64,000 nt of DNA, taken from positions 1 through 64,000 of the forward strand of contig JAFMDF010000002.1 of NCBI GenBank assembly GCA_017857395.1. The letters run 5' to 3'. Both the position numbers and the translations under genes were made by a program. This DNA comes from Bacteroidota bacterium. GTDB taxonomy: Bacteria > Bacteroidota > Bacteroidia > Chitinophagales > Saprospiraceae. Position 1 is the first letter of the stretch; the number at the start of each line of letters is the position of its first letter. Below are positions 18,265 through 27,189 of this stretch, piece after piece. Below the pieces are notes generated by a model. The model had not been told where the DNA came from, made no database searches, and saw nothing but the letters and a program-made list of their open reading frames with translations.

Positions 18265-19212
18265 ATGAAAAAGAAATTTCAACTCGTTTTTTTATTATTA
18301 ATATCCATACTAACTATAACTTTCGCCCAAGTTTCTGAGGAAGAGAAAGCAATGAGTCAAGGTATTCATAATGCAGTAGTTGTGAATATTCCAACCACCA
18401 CGACTAAAATTGCCGAAAAAGTATGGAAAAATTATGCTAAACAATTTAAGGGAAAAACGAAGAAGAATAGAAAAGCAGAAGAATGGAAAACGACTGGTGG
18501 GAAAATTGCTGGAATTGGAGGTTCAGAACCTTTAACAATTTATACACAAATACAAAGTAATAATGAAGATGTAGAATTATCGCTTTGGATTCCAATGACT
18601 GAAAGCTATTTATCAGCTACAGATTACCCAGATGCTTATGAAGAAGCTGAGAAATTATTAAATGAATATGCTTTAGAGGTTAGGATAGAAACAGTCAAAC
18701 AAGAATTGAATGGAGAAGAAAAATCTTTAAGTAAACTAGAGAAAGATTTAAAAAAATTAAAGAAAGATAATGAAGAATATCACAAGAATATAAAAAATGC
18801 GGAAAAGGACATTGAAAATTCAGAAAAAGGATTAGTTCAAAATGCAGAAGATCAGCAAATAGCCGTTAAAAATGTTCGAATAGCCGAAGATTTTTTCGCT
18901 ATACAAAAGGATAGTTTAGAAGAAATGCTATCAAATGTTACTTCTAAAGGAGAAAAAAAGACGCTTAAAAAATCCATTAGAGGAGAAGAAAAAAAGGTAA
19001 AAGGAGTTAAGAGCATACAGAAAAAGGAAGAAAAAGAAGAAAAGAAATTGAGAAGAACCATAGAAAATGCAAAGAAGACAATAAAAGAATCGAAAGAAAA
19101 AATCGTTACCAATGAGAAAGATCAAGAGAATAAGGTAACCGAAATTGCAAAGCAAAAAGAAGTCGTAGAAGAAGTAGAAAGTCGATTAAAGCGATTATAT
19201 GACTATAAATAG
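18265..19212 (+). CDS. Secreted coiled-coil protein of unknown function
   Basis: 315 residues from the ATG at 18265, which begins a clear signal peptide (MKKKFQLVFLLLISILTITFAQ); the 35 codons upstream in frame do not look like protein. A small globular part with a GGKIAGIGGSEPLTIYTQI segment (about 60-120) is followed by a highly charged Lys/Glu coiled coil from about 150 to the end. It looks like a Bacteroidota family that I cannot assign. The very A-rich coding strand creates long but false antisense frames. The downstream hairpin is shared with the convergent DUF4290 gene. Confidence 0.75.
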   Translation: MKKKFQLVFLLLISILTITFAQVSEEEKAMSQGIHNAVVVNIPTTTTKIAEKVWKNYAKQFKGKTKKNRKAEEWKTTGGKIAGIGGSEPLTIYTQIQSNNEDVELSLWIPMTESYLSATDYPDAYEEAEKLLNEYALEVRIETVKQELNGEEKSLSKLEKDLKKLKKDNEEYHKNIKNAEKDIENSEKGLVQNAEDQQIAVKNVRIAEDFFAIQKDSLEEMLSNVTSKGEKKTLKKSIRGEEKKVKGVKSIQKKEEKEEKKLRRTIENAKKTIKESKEKIVTNEKDQENKVTEIAKQKEVVEEVESRLKRLYDYK

Positions 19213-19246
19213 TAGCCTGTAAACTGCTGCTATGAAAGATTTAAAA

Positions 19247-19287
19247 AAAGCCTCTTATGTATTGTAACATAAGAGGCTTTATTATTT
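19247..19287. terminator. Bidirectional terminator between the coiled-coil gene and the DUF4290 gene
   Basis: AAAGCCTCTTATGT (19247-19260) pairs with ACATAAGAGGCTTT (19267-19280) with a six-base loop, A-rich before and T-rich after, so it can serve both strands. Confidence 0.85.
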
Positions 19288-19360
19288 GTAGTTTTAGTTA
19301 AACTTACTTATTTCATGCTTGAATTAATTCAAGCAGAATGTTGATAATGAGCAGGCTTAT

Positions 19361-20080
19361 TTATCGCCTTCTACCACCGCCATGACTTCTTCGCTTATTA
19401 GAATAACGATCTCCCCCTCTGTGGTCTCGGTCGTTTCTATCTCCACGATCGCGGTAATCTCGGTCACCTCGATAGTCTCTATCACTGCTTTTCTTTCGCT
19501 TTCTAGCATCTGCTAAATTATCGATAGATATTTCTTCTGCTAGTATTAATTTACCTTCAGAAAGCGACAACAAATCGTTCTTAATGACTTCATCACTCAC
19601 AAAGTGCTCTCTATTCCAGGTCTTATAAGCTAACTTCATATAAGAACCAATCACTTTAGTAAAGCCTGCCCTAATGGGACCTTCTTCCATTGTAACCGCT
19701 TTTTTTATGAGTTGCGTAACATTATTTCCATAATGTCTAAACCTAGCCACAGATTTTGGATACGGCACTATTTCAGGTCGTTTCTTTATATCTTCAGGCG
19801 TAGGAATAATACCACTTGGAGGCGTTACTTTTAAATCATATTCTGCAATTCTAAAGATATGTTTCCACAATTTTTCTTTATAATCTTCAATATTTCGATT
19901 CTGCGGATGCATTTGATACATTAAATCAATCATTCTTTCTACAAAAGCCTGCCTCAACTCATCATCTTCTATGGTCTTCGAATGAAGGATTAACCGTTGG
20001 ACATTTCGTCCATATTCAGGAATAACTAATAATTCTCTTTGAGAATTGTATTCCATATTTAAAGCATTATCTATCATCAT
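19361..20080 (-). CDS. DUF4290 family protein with Arg-rich tail
   Basis: 239 residues. Residues about 9-190 match the DUF4290 pattern of Bacteroidota (EYNSQRELLVIPEYGRNVQ at the start, then helical segments and MKLAYKTWNRE). Function is unknown. The last 45 residues are low complexity, rich in Arg, Asp and Gly (repeats of DRDYRG and ending GGGRRR), like RNA-binding tails. The Met at residue 9 (20056) is a possible alternative start, since homologues begin near it. The gene lies 31 bases downstream of glmS on the same strand and is probably in its operon. Confidence 0.8.
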   Translation of the reverse strand: MMIDNALNMEYNSQRELLVIPEYGRNVQRLILHSKTIEDDELRQAFVERMIDLMYQMHPQNRNIEDYKEKLWKHIFRIAEYDLKVTPPSGIIPTPEDIKKRPEIVPYPKSVARFRHYGNNVTQLIKKAVTMEEGPIRAGFTKVIGSYMKLAYKTWNREHFVSDEVIKNDLLSLSEGKLILAEEISIDNLADARKRKKSSDRDYRGDRDYRDRGDRNDRDHRGGDRYSNKRRSHGGGRRR

Positions 20081-20111
20081 ATCTTTAGTGATTAATTCTG
20101 TATTAGCTACC

Positions 20112-21950
20112 TTATTCCACAGTTACCGATTTAGCTAAATTTCTAGGTTGGTCAACGTTACAACCTCGCATAACCGCAATGTGATAAGATAATAATTGAA
20201 GCGGGATAGAGGCAATTAAAGGTGTTAGAGGCTCTTCCGTTTCAGGTATTTCAATTGTATAATCTGCTATTTTGCTAATTTCTTTATCGCCTTTTGCAAC
20301 GATAGCAATGACGACTCCTTTTCTAGCCTTAACTTCTTGAACATTACTAGCAATCTTTTCATAAGCACTTTTATTAGTAGCAATGACGACGACTGGCATG
20401 TTTTCATCTATTAAAGCAATAGGGCCATGCTTCATTTCGGCAGCAGGATAGCCTTCGGCGTGGATATAAGAAATTTCTTTTAATTTCAAGGCACCTTCTA
20501 AGGCAATAGGGAAATTATATCCTCGTCCTAAGTATAACGCATTAGGTGCATCTTTAATTTCACCCGCAATATACTGTATTTGTGAGTTGATGGCTAATAC
20601 TTCACCTACCTTTTCTGGAATTTTAGCTAATTCTGTTACTAATTGATTAAAATAAGCATCAGAAATGGTTTTTTTCTCCTTAGCAAACATTAATGCTAAC
20701 ATAGTCAATAGCGTGACTTGTCCAGTAAAAGCTTTGGTAGAAGCAACGCCAATTTCTGGACCAACATGTATGTAACAACCCGCATCTGTAAATCTAGCAA
20801 TAGAAGAACCTACCACATTAACGATGCCAAAAGTAGCAGCGCCTCTTTCTTTAGCTAACTTCAAAGCAGCCAGCGTATCCGCAGTTTCGCCAGATTGAGA
20901 AATTGCAATTACTACATCTTTTTCTGTAATAACAGGGTTTCTATATCGGAATTCAGAAGCATATTCTACTTCTACAGGAATTCGCACTAAATCCTCAAAT
21001 AAATATTCCGCAATTAAACCTGCATGCCAAGATGTTCCACAACTAACGATGATAAATCTATCCGCATTGAGCATTTTTTCTTGCAGTTGTTTTACGCCCC
21101 CTAAACTTACCCAACCTTCTTCTGCGTTCAACCTACCCCTCATACATTCCGCAATCGTATGTGGTTGCTCATTTATTTCTTTTAACATGAAATAATCATA
21201 CCCTCCTTTTTCCAAGGCTTCAATCTCCATTTCCAATTCTTGGATAAATGGTGTTTGCAATTCATTATTAATGGACATAATAGAAATCTCTCCATTCCTT
21301 TTTACCGTTACGATCTCTTCGTCTTTTATATAAATTACTTTTTTAGTATACTCAACAATTGGTGTGCCATCAGACGCTAAATAAAATTCATCCTCTCCAA
21401 TTCCAACGACCAAAGGACTGGACATACGAGCTGCTACTAATTTGTCAGGTTCATTTCTATCCATTACCACGATAGCATAAGCACCAACAACTTTAGTTAA
21501 AGCAATTCTAACAGCTTCCTCTAGAGAGAGACCATCTGCGTTTTGGACTTCTTCTATTAAGTTAACTAATACTTCCGTATCTGTCTCACTTTTAAAAGTA
21601 TGCCCTAATTTTTTTAGTGCTTCTTTTAGTACTGCATAATTTTCAATAATGCCATTATGCACCAAAGTTAAGCGACCACTACTTGAAGTATGTGGATGGG
21701 CGTTGGTATCATCTGGTTTTCCATGAGTTGCCCATCGGGTATGTCCAATTCCAATTGTTCCATGCGTTGATTTTTGGTCAACAAAATTTTCCAATTCTTG
21801 GACCTTACCTTTTCTTTTGTAAACGTTTAGTTTTCCATTTAGAAGTGCAACACCTGCACTATCATACCCTCTGTATTCTAATCTTTTGAGTCCTTTAATT
21901 AGAATTGGATATGCTTCTTTTTTGCCTAAATAAGCTACAATGCCACACAT
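20112..21950 (-). CDS. glmS: Glutamine-fructose-6-phosphate aminotransferase (isomerizing)
   Basis: 612 residues from the ATG at 21950. This start is chosen because the mature enzyme needs Cys as its first residue and MCGIVAYLG starts here; an upstream in-frame start 21 codons earlier would bury it. The enzyme makes glucosamine-6-phosphate from fructose-6-P and glutamine, the entry into peptidoglycan and LPS sugars. The glutaminase domain covers about 1-220 (GHTRWATHG, HNGIIEN). Two SIS domains follow (SCGTSWHAG, ISQSGETADTL) and the C-terminus ends in the typical DQPRNLAKSVTVE. It is followed by DUF4290. Confidence 0.97.
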   Translation of the reverse strand: MCGIVAYLGKKEAYPILIKGLKRLEYRGYDSAGVALLNGKLNVYKRKGKVQELENFVDQKSTHGTIGIGHTRWATHGKPDDTNAHPHTSSSGRLTLVHNGIIENYAVLKEALKKLGHTFKSETDTEVLVNLIEEVQNADGLSLEEAVRIALTKVVGAYAIVVMDRNEPDKLVAARMSSPLVVGIGEDEFYLASDGTPIVEYTKKVIYIKDEEIVTVKRNGEISIMSINNELQTPFIQELEMEIEALEKGGYDYFMLKEINEQPHTIAECMRGRLNAEEGWVSLGGVKQLQEKMLNADRFIIVSCGTSWHAGLIAEYLFEDLVRIPVEVEYASEFRYRNPVITEKDVVIAISQSGETADTLAALKLAKERGAATFGIVNVVGSSIARFTDAGCYIHVGPEIGVASTKAFTGQVTLLTMLALMFAKEKKTISDAYFNQLVTELAKIPEKVGEVLAINSQIQYIAGEIKDAPNALYLGRGYNFPIALEGALKLKEISYIHAEGYPAAEMKHGPIALIDENMPVVVIATNKSAYEKIASNVQEVKARKGVVIAIVAKGDKEISKIADYTIEIPETEEPLTPLIASIPLQLLSYHIAVMRGCNVDQPRNLAKSVTVE

Positions 21951-22311
21951 AATGTTGGGGATTATTTGGTTTAAAAATATTTTGTTAATGAAAGTGTATA
22001 GAAGGAGAAACAACCACTATTTAGCCTTAAGTGTTTTTGCTAGGAGATTAATTGTACGTATGTTATCTAAATTATACTAGATTAGAACCAAAATGATTCA
22101 TGTTAATAAGTACTTTACTAAAAAAATTAGATAACGAAATAAGTAGATGAAAAAGATAACTTCGTAATAGTTATCTTTGAGGGGATGGTAAAGTTAAATT
22201 GAGAGGTGGTGTTTTCTGAGTTCCTGCTACAAATATAAGTAAGATAGCGTTAAAAAGAAAGGTTCTACTTCTTTTTAACGCTATCTATAAAAAATAGTGT
22301 TATTTTCTGTC
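21951..22311 (-). promoter_or_regulatory. Upstream region of glmS, with a possible promoter and a terminator of the DUF4270 gene
   Basis: An inverted repeat (22242-22259 with 22269-22286, 18 bases each) lies just beyond the DUF4270 stop codon and is likely its terminator. Directly downstream on the minus strand, TATATTTG (plus-strand 22230-22237) fits a -7 box for glmS and would give a leader of roughly 270 bases. No glmS-ribozyme-like pattern was noticed. Confidence 0.45.
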
Positions 22312-23691
22312 TTACAATTCAGTATAGGTTAAGTTTAATTTTAATGGATGGACAGGATGGTTTGGCCCGTAAAAGATAACCCTAGAAGGGTCTGAGGGTT
22401 TAGGAGGTAATTGAAAATAAAAACTAGTTTGTTCTACACCTGATGAAAGATTAAATCCATTTGCTGAAGTACCTTCTATAATTTGTTGAAAATAACCTGA
22501 AATATTTATTTTATATTTAGTAAGTGTAACGCCATTTTGAGTTTCAACAACAGGAATACCTCCAAAAACTTCTGTTCTAATAGATGTATTTGCAAAAAGC
22601 GCTGATCGAACATCAGATAAAATTTCCTTATCGTCATTAGCTAATAGAGAAGCGACTATTTGTTGAGTTAAGGGATAAAGGGTATCTTCACCAATAGTAG
22701 CTACGGTTAGTTCTAATTCTGCTTTATTGACGACAATGTTTTCTAATCCATCTAATTTCGGAAAAGTTATTTCTGTATTAGCGCCTGCCATTCCTTGAAG
22801 GAATAATAAGCTATCTGAACCGTTAGTTATAAAGGGTTCAACAAAAGAACCTGCTTGATTTTTAGTAAAACTTAATGCTCTTGCATTCCCCGCATTGAAA
22901 TCAAGTTGGAATTCTTTAAGTTCTCCACCAGCTTTATAATAAAGGCTAATTCGGCTAATCGTATTGCTGAAATCAAAACTTAATAAACCAGAATTGGTAG
23001 CTGCTATTGGGCGGATATGTATTCCTTTAAAGGCATTTTGAAAAGCTACATCACCTTGATAAATAGCCGTATCACCAAATATTGCAGTTAGTTCATCGGA
23101 ATTCAAATGAATTCTTACATGTGGATCTGCCGAGAGTGTATCCCCATCAACGTTATTAGTCGTATATTCTCGAATCATTACTCGCTCATCAAAAGCAGGA
23201 ATGAAATTAAGTGAACCAATTGCTGTCTCTCCAGTTAGAAAAGTCTGATCAGAAAAATAATCAGCTATATTTGACATATCTTCTGCTATTTGGTAAACTT
23301 CTAACCCATATTCCTCCGCTATATTTCCATATCCTCCGAGTGTATCATAAGCTAAACTAAGGACAATGGAGTCAAAAGTTCTAATGTCAAAACTAGGAGG
23401 AATTTGGGCACCTAAAGCAATTTGTGTGTAAATACTAGCTTCTGTTATGCCCATTAGAGGGTCTTTAAAATTACCAAACAAATGTCTGGTTAATTGTAAA
23501 GCAGCAAATGGACTATAAGTTTGAAGAGCTGTACCATCAAATGATTTTGCTTGGATGGGAACTTCATCAGTAAATTGCAAATTAGCTTGATCCTCTTCTA
23601 ATAACTCTGAGCCAATTAAAGCGGGGTCAGAACACGAAAAAAAAACGGCAAATGCCAGTAATATGAATAATTGAAAACTTTTATACTTCAT
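22312..23691 (-). CDS. DUF4270 lipoprotein
   Basis: 459 residues from the ATG at 23691. This start gives a clean lipoprotein signal (MKYKSFQLFILLAFAVFFSC, Cys20); the longer reading adds 19 basic residues before it. The body matches DUF4270 (early DPALIGSELLE, repeated beta-rich segments such as LSFDFSNTISRISLYYK). The family is common in Bacteroidota and its function is not established. In many members of the phylum it lies next to the GT5-like protein and panC, as it does here. Confidence 0.82.
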   Translation of the reverse strand: MKYKSFQLFILLAFAVFFSCSDPALIGSELLEEDQANLQFTDEVPIQAKSFDGTALQTYSPFAALQLTRHLFGNFKDPLMGITEASIYTQIALGAQIPPSFDIRTFDSIVLSLAYDTLGGYGNIAEEYGLEVYQIAEDMSNIADYFSDQTFLTGETAIGSLNFIPAFDERVMIREYTTNNVDGDTLSADPHVRIHLNSDELTAIFGDTAIYQGDVAFQNAFKGIHIRPIAATNSGLLSFDFSNTISRISLYYKAGGELKEFQLDFNAGNARALSFTKNQAGSFVEPFITNGSDSLLFLQGMAGANTEITFPKLDGLENIVVNKAELELTVATIGEDTLYPLTQQIVASLLANDDKEILSDVRSALFANTSIRTEVFGGIPVVETQNGVTLTKYKINISGYFQQIIEGTSANGFNLSSGVEQTSFYFQLPPKPSDPSRVIFYGPNHPVHPLKLNLTYTEL

Positions 23692-23907
23692 TTTTTTGCT
23701 AATAAATTCGATTATCGGATGAATCCTCTTCCTTTTTGAAAGGTTCATTCATTGAAAAAGTACACAATGGTACTGCTTATTTTTATTTTAATAGCTAATT
23801 CACGCTAATCTTAAAATAAGATTAACATAGCTTGGAGGCTAGATACTGGATAACTTATAATTGGGTTATGTTTTAAAATGGAGTTGTTAGTATCGCCTAA
23901 AAATAAA

Positions 23908-23949
23908 ACGAGGAATAATGATGCTTATTGAATGCTCATTATTCCTCGT
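23908..23949. terminator. Hairpin after the GT5-like gene
   Basis: ACGAGGAATAATGA (23908-23921) pairs perfectly with TCATTATTCCTCGT (23936-23949). It lies about 25 bases past the stop codon of the minus-strand GT5-like gene. Confidence 0.75.
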
Positions 23950-23974
23950 CTAAATAAATATGTATTAATATCCG

Positions 23975-24796
23975 CTAGGATACAGTTTCTTCTTGTTCTA
24001 GTAATGATTTGTAAAAGTTGACATAAGCGGACAAGTATGCTTCAGGACTTTGATACTCTAAAACAGGCTTACCTTGTTCTTTTACCGTATCTACAATATC
24101 ATCTTCATATCCTTCACTTCCAATAATCAATGCATCTGAAAATGCGACTGCTCCATTTAATAAAGAAATTTCATCTGTACCAAAAGATGCTAAGTCTGCT
24201 GCTTCTAAATCGTTAATAGAGGCTTTTGTAATGAAATTCTCTGAGAAAACATTGGCTACTTGATTAAAATAAACGGAAGTAATTACCTTTGAATCTTGGA
24301 ATAAAGGCTCAGATTTATAAGCCGTCTTCAAGTAAAGTGGGAGTAAACTAGTCATCCAACCATGACAATGGACTATATCTGGTGCCCATCCAAATTTCTT
24401 TACCGTTTCAATGACTCCTTTACAGAAGAAAATCATTCTGTCAGGATTATCTTTAAAAGCATTGCCATCAGCATCCTCGAAAGTGGCTTTACGCTTAAAG
24501 AAATCTTCGTTATCAAGGAAGTAAACTTGCATTCTCGCACCTTGGACAGAAGCAACTTTAATGATTAAAGGAAAGTCATCATCATCAACAATGATATTCA
24601 TTCCTGAGAGACGAACTACTTCATGAAGGCGATGTCTGCGCTCATTAATAGTTCCAAACTTTGGCATTAAAATTCTAATTTCCATGCCTTGTTCCTGAAT
24701 ATGCTGGGGTAATCTTCTTGCAATTTCAGAAATTTCAGAAGCGACCGTGTATGGATTCATCTCCTGGGTTACAATCAAAACCTTCGTCTTACTCAT
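23975..24796 (-). CDS. GT5 (glycogen/starch synthase) catalytic-domain-like protein, half length
   Basis: 273 residues. It matches only the N-terminal GT5 half of glycogen synthase (VLIVTQEMNPY..., LMPKFGTI, DIVHCHGWMTSLLPLYLK); a full enzyme is about 480 residues with a second GT1 half. The ADP-glucose-binding KTGGL motif is replaced by VASEI, with Val18 at the Lys position, and HCHDW reads HCHGW. Synthesis of glycogen is therefore unlikely. Databases often name such proteins glycogen synthase. The protein lies between DUF4270 and panC, a conserved neighbourhood, which hints at a role still unknown. Confidence 0.8.
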   Translation of the reverse strand: MSKTKVLIVTQEMNPYTVASEISEIARRLPQHIQEQGMEIRILMPKFGTINERRHRLHEVVRLSGMNIIVDDDDFPLIIKVASVQGARMQVYFLDNEDFFKRKATFEDADGNAFKDNPDRMIFFCKGVIETVKKFGWAPDIVHCHGWMTSLLPLYLKTAYKSEPLFQDSKVITSVYFNQVANVFSENFITKASINDLEAADLASFGTDEISLLNGAVAFSDALIIGSEGYEDDIVDTVKEQGKPVLEYQSPEAYLSAYVNFYKSLLEQEETVS

Positions 24797-25247
24797 TCAA
24801 ACCAATTATTTAATTGAACAAATGCGGTTTCTCAAAAGTCTTTATTCCAATAAAGTGTCAACCTTTGATGAACCAAGTACTGCTTAAAAAATTCAAGTTT
24901 AGGATATAAATTCAAAACCAAAGGCTCTTAAAGTGTTATTGAGTTTCAATTTTATCATTGTATTTGAATTTTTTGTTGCTGTTGTAAATGACTTTTCTTA
25001 CAAATATTGGGCTTTTAACACATTTGTTACCCCAAATTTTAGTTCATCTCATTTCAAACAGGAATGCAAAAATAGCATAAAAAAGGCACTTTTGGCTAGT
25101 TTCTGCCTGTCAAAATGCGTTAAACTCTAGTTAATAGACCGTTTTGGGGTAGCTTTTAATCGAAATGATGCTTTTTTACAATTCATTTCCTCATTTTTGC
25201 AGCAAGATTTATTTTCTAACACTCAAAAAATAAAGACAAATTTCCCT
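24797..25247. other. Divergent intergenic region, GT5-like / panC
   Basis: AT-rich stretch between divergent genes. An open frame at 24933-25130 has Phe-rich, low-complexity content and no start context, so it is not called. CATTTTTG at 25192-25199 is one base off a -7 box and would serve panC. Nothing else is recognised. Confidence 0.4.
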
Positions 25248-26111
25248 ATGCTATTACTTAAAAGTGTTGAAGAACTACAGATAGTTCTTCAAAAAAAACG
25301 ACAAAAGGGATTAAAGATTGGTTTTGCGCCTACCATGGGTGCTTTACATCAAGGACATGCTTCTCTAATTAAAAAAGCGAAGTTAGAGAACGATATTTGT
25401 GTATGCTGTATCTTTGTCAATCCTACTCAATTTAATGATTCTAAAGATTTAGATAAATATCCTCGGACAGAGGGAAAAGATATTAAAATATTAGTAGGTT
25501 TGGATAATGATGTGCTGTTCTATCCGACTGTTGATGCAGTTTACCCTAAAGACCTACATATCCCAATTTTTGATTTTGGGCAAGTAGACAAAGTAATGGA
25601 AGGTAAATTTCGACCGGGGCATTTTGATGGGGTTGTAGAAGTAGTCTATCGACTAATAGATATTGTGCAACCAGATAGATTATATATGGGCCAAAAGGAT
25701 TTTCAGCAATTTACGTTGATTCAGCACATGTTACAGCAAATGCAGTCTAGTACTAAACTAGTCGTTTGCCCAATTATTAGAGAGGTAGATGGCTTAGCCT
25801 TAAGTTCTAGAAATGTGAGACTAACTCCCGAAAATAGACAAAATGCACCTATTATTTCTGAAATTTTACATGGCCTGAATGATTGGTTGACTAATGGGGG
25901 ATCTATCAAAGAGGCAGAAGCAAAAGCAATTACTCAATTAAACGAAATGCCTGATTTTAGACCAGAATATTTAGAAATTGTCGATGGATATACTTTACAG
26001 CCGATTGAGCAAATGGAAGATTCCGATTATGTAGTTGTTTGTACGGCTGTATGGGCAGGAGGTGTTCGATTGATTGATAATGTTATTTTGAAGGGAGGTC
26101 AACAAAAATAA
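25248..26111 (+). CDS. panC: Pantoate--beta-alanine ligase
   Basis: 287 residues from the ATG at 25248; the TTG at 25197 would add 17 residues not expected in the family. The enzyme joins pantoate and beta-alanine using ATP, the last step to pantothenate and so to coenzyme A. Motifs are PTMGALHQGH (about 28-37, HIGH-type), FVNPTQFND, GQKDFQQFTLIQ and the LALSSRN loop. A methionine at the start of MLLLKSVEELQ fits homologues. panD is not seen nearby. It diverges from the GT5-like gene. Confidence 0.95.
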   Translation: MLLLKSVEELQIVLQKKRQKGLKIGFAPTMGALHQGHASLIKKAKLENDICVCCIFVNPTQFNDSKDLDKYPRTEGKDIKILVGLDNDVLFYPTVDAVYPKDLHIPIFDFGQVDKVMEGKFRPGHFDGVVEVVYRLIDIVQPDRLYMGQKDFQQFTLIQHMLQQMQSSTKLVVCPIIREVDGLALSSRNVRLTPENRQNAPIISEILHGLNDWLTNGGSIKEAEAKAITQLNEMPDFRPEYLEIVDGYTLQPIEQMEDSDYVVVCTAVWAGGVRLIDNVILKGGQQK

Positions 26112-26169
26112 AATGGAAGCTTAAATAAACGCAAGATATAGGAGATACCTAATTAAACGATAAAGAAAT

Positions 26170-27114
26170 TTGGAAAGAATAATCGGCAGATACGAAGGAA
26201 AAGAAAAAGGACCATTACTGATTTGTCTAGGAAGCATTCATGGCAATGAACCTGCTGGTACAAAAGCATTAGAATTAATGTTTAAAATGCTAGAAGTCGA
26301 ACCTATTACAAACCCTAGTTTTAATTTTAAGGGTAGATTATTAGGGGTAAGAGGTAACTTAAGAGCTATTCAAGCAGGTAAGAGATATTTAGAAAAAGAC
26401 CTAAACCGACAATGGACAGTAGCTAATGTCAATCGAGTGATGCTAGCTGATAAATCCAACTTAAGAGCAGAAGATTTGGAGATTCGAGAAATTATGGATT
26501 TGATTAATGCTGAAATAGCAGCTTATCAACCCGAAAAAATAGTTCTTTTAGATTTACATACAACTACAGCTTTTGGCGGTATTTTTACGGTCGTTACAGA
26601 TGATGTGGAAAGCTTAAAAATAGGAATTGAATTACATGCGCCTGTTATTAGAGGTTTACTCAAGGAGGTTAAGGGCACTTTGCTACATTATTTTAATCAA
26701 GAAAATATAGGTGTCCCTACAGTTGCTGTTTGTTTTGAATCTGGGCAACATAATGAACAATTATCGATTAATCGAGCGATTGCTGCTATTACCAATTGCA
26801 TGCGAACGATTGGGTGTGTTCGTGCAGCCGATGTCGAAAACCAGCATGATCAATTATTAATGGAATTTTCTAAAGGTTTGCCAAAAGTGTCTCAATTAAT
26901 TATGACCCATTCTATTGGAGAGACCGATGAATTTGTGATGCGGTCAGGGTACAAAAATTTTCAAACCGTTAAAGAAGGTGAAGCGGTAGCAGATGATAGA
27001 AAAGGCCCTATTATAATTAAGAAAGATAGCTTATTATTAATGCCCCTTTACCAAAAGCAAGGAAATGATGGCTTCTTTTTAATTGAGTCCGTAGATACCG
27101 AATTTGGATTATAG
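26170..27114 (+). CDS. Succinylglutamate desuccinylase / aspartoacylase family zinc hydrolase
   Basis: 314 residues starting with TTG at 26170. An in-frame TAA lies at 26161 just upstream, and the zinc motif SIHGNEPAG begins only about 19 residues in, so no ATG start is possible and the TTG is needed. Further signals are LDLHTTTAFGG and CFESGQHN, which supply the third zinc ligand and the catalytic Glu. The family removes acyl groups from amino acids; the substrate is not evident. A hairpin terminator is next, facing the convergent metF. Confidence 0.78.
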   Translation: MERIIGRYEGKEKGPLLICLGSIHGNEPAGTKALELMFKMLEVEPITNPSFNFKGRLLGVRGNLRAIQAGKRYLEKDLNRQWTVANVNRVMLADKSNLRAEDLEIREIMDLINAEIAAYQPEKIVLLDLHTTTAFGGIFTVVTDDVESLKIGIELHAPVIRGLLKEVKGTLLHYFNQENIGVPTVAVCFESGQHNEQLSINRAIAAITNCMRTIGCVRAADVENQHDQLLMEFSKGLPKVSQLIMTHSIGETDEFVMRSGYKNFQTVKEGEAVADDRKGPIIIKKDSLLLMPLYQKQGNDGFFLIESVDTEFGL

Positions 27115-27115
27115 C

Positions 27116-27165
27116 ATAAAAAAGGCGGTTTGTATATTTTATTAAAATACAAACCGCCTTTTTAT
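27116..27165. terminator. Bidirectional terminator, deacylase gene / metF
   Basis: AAAAAGGCGGTTTGTAT (about 27119-27135) pairs with ATACAAACCGCCTTTTT (27147-27163) around a short AT loop. A run before and T run after fit both strands. Confidence 0.85.
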
Positions 27166-27189
27166 AATATCTTTTATTTCCTAAAAAAA

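Noticed and set aside
18852-19155. Two long Phe/Ser-rich frames on the minus strand
   Set aside because: They are the mirror of the Lys/Glu coiled coil of the plus-strand gene, a usual artefact of A-rich coding sequence.
21951-22240. glmS ribozyme in the long glmS leader
   Set aside because: No pattern of that ribozyme was seen, and it is known mainly from Firmicutes.
24933-25130. 65-codon frame between the GT5-like gene and panC
   Set aside because: Phe-rich, no start context, no recognisable segment, sits in a divergent promoter region.
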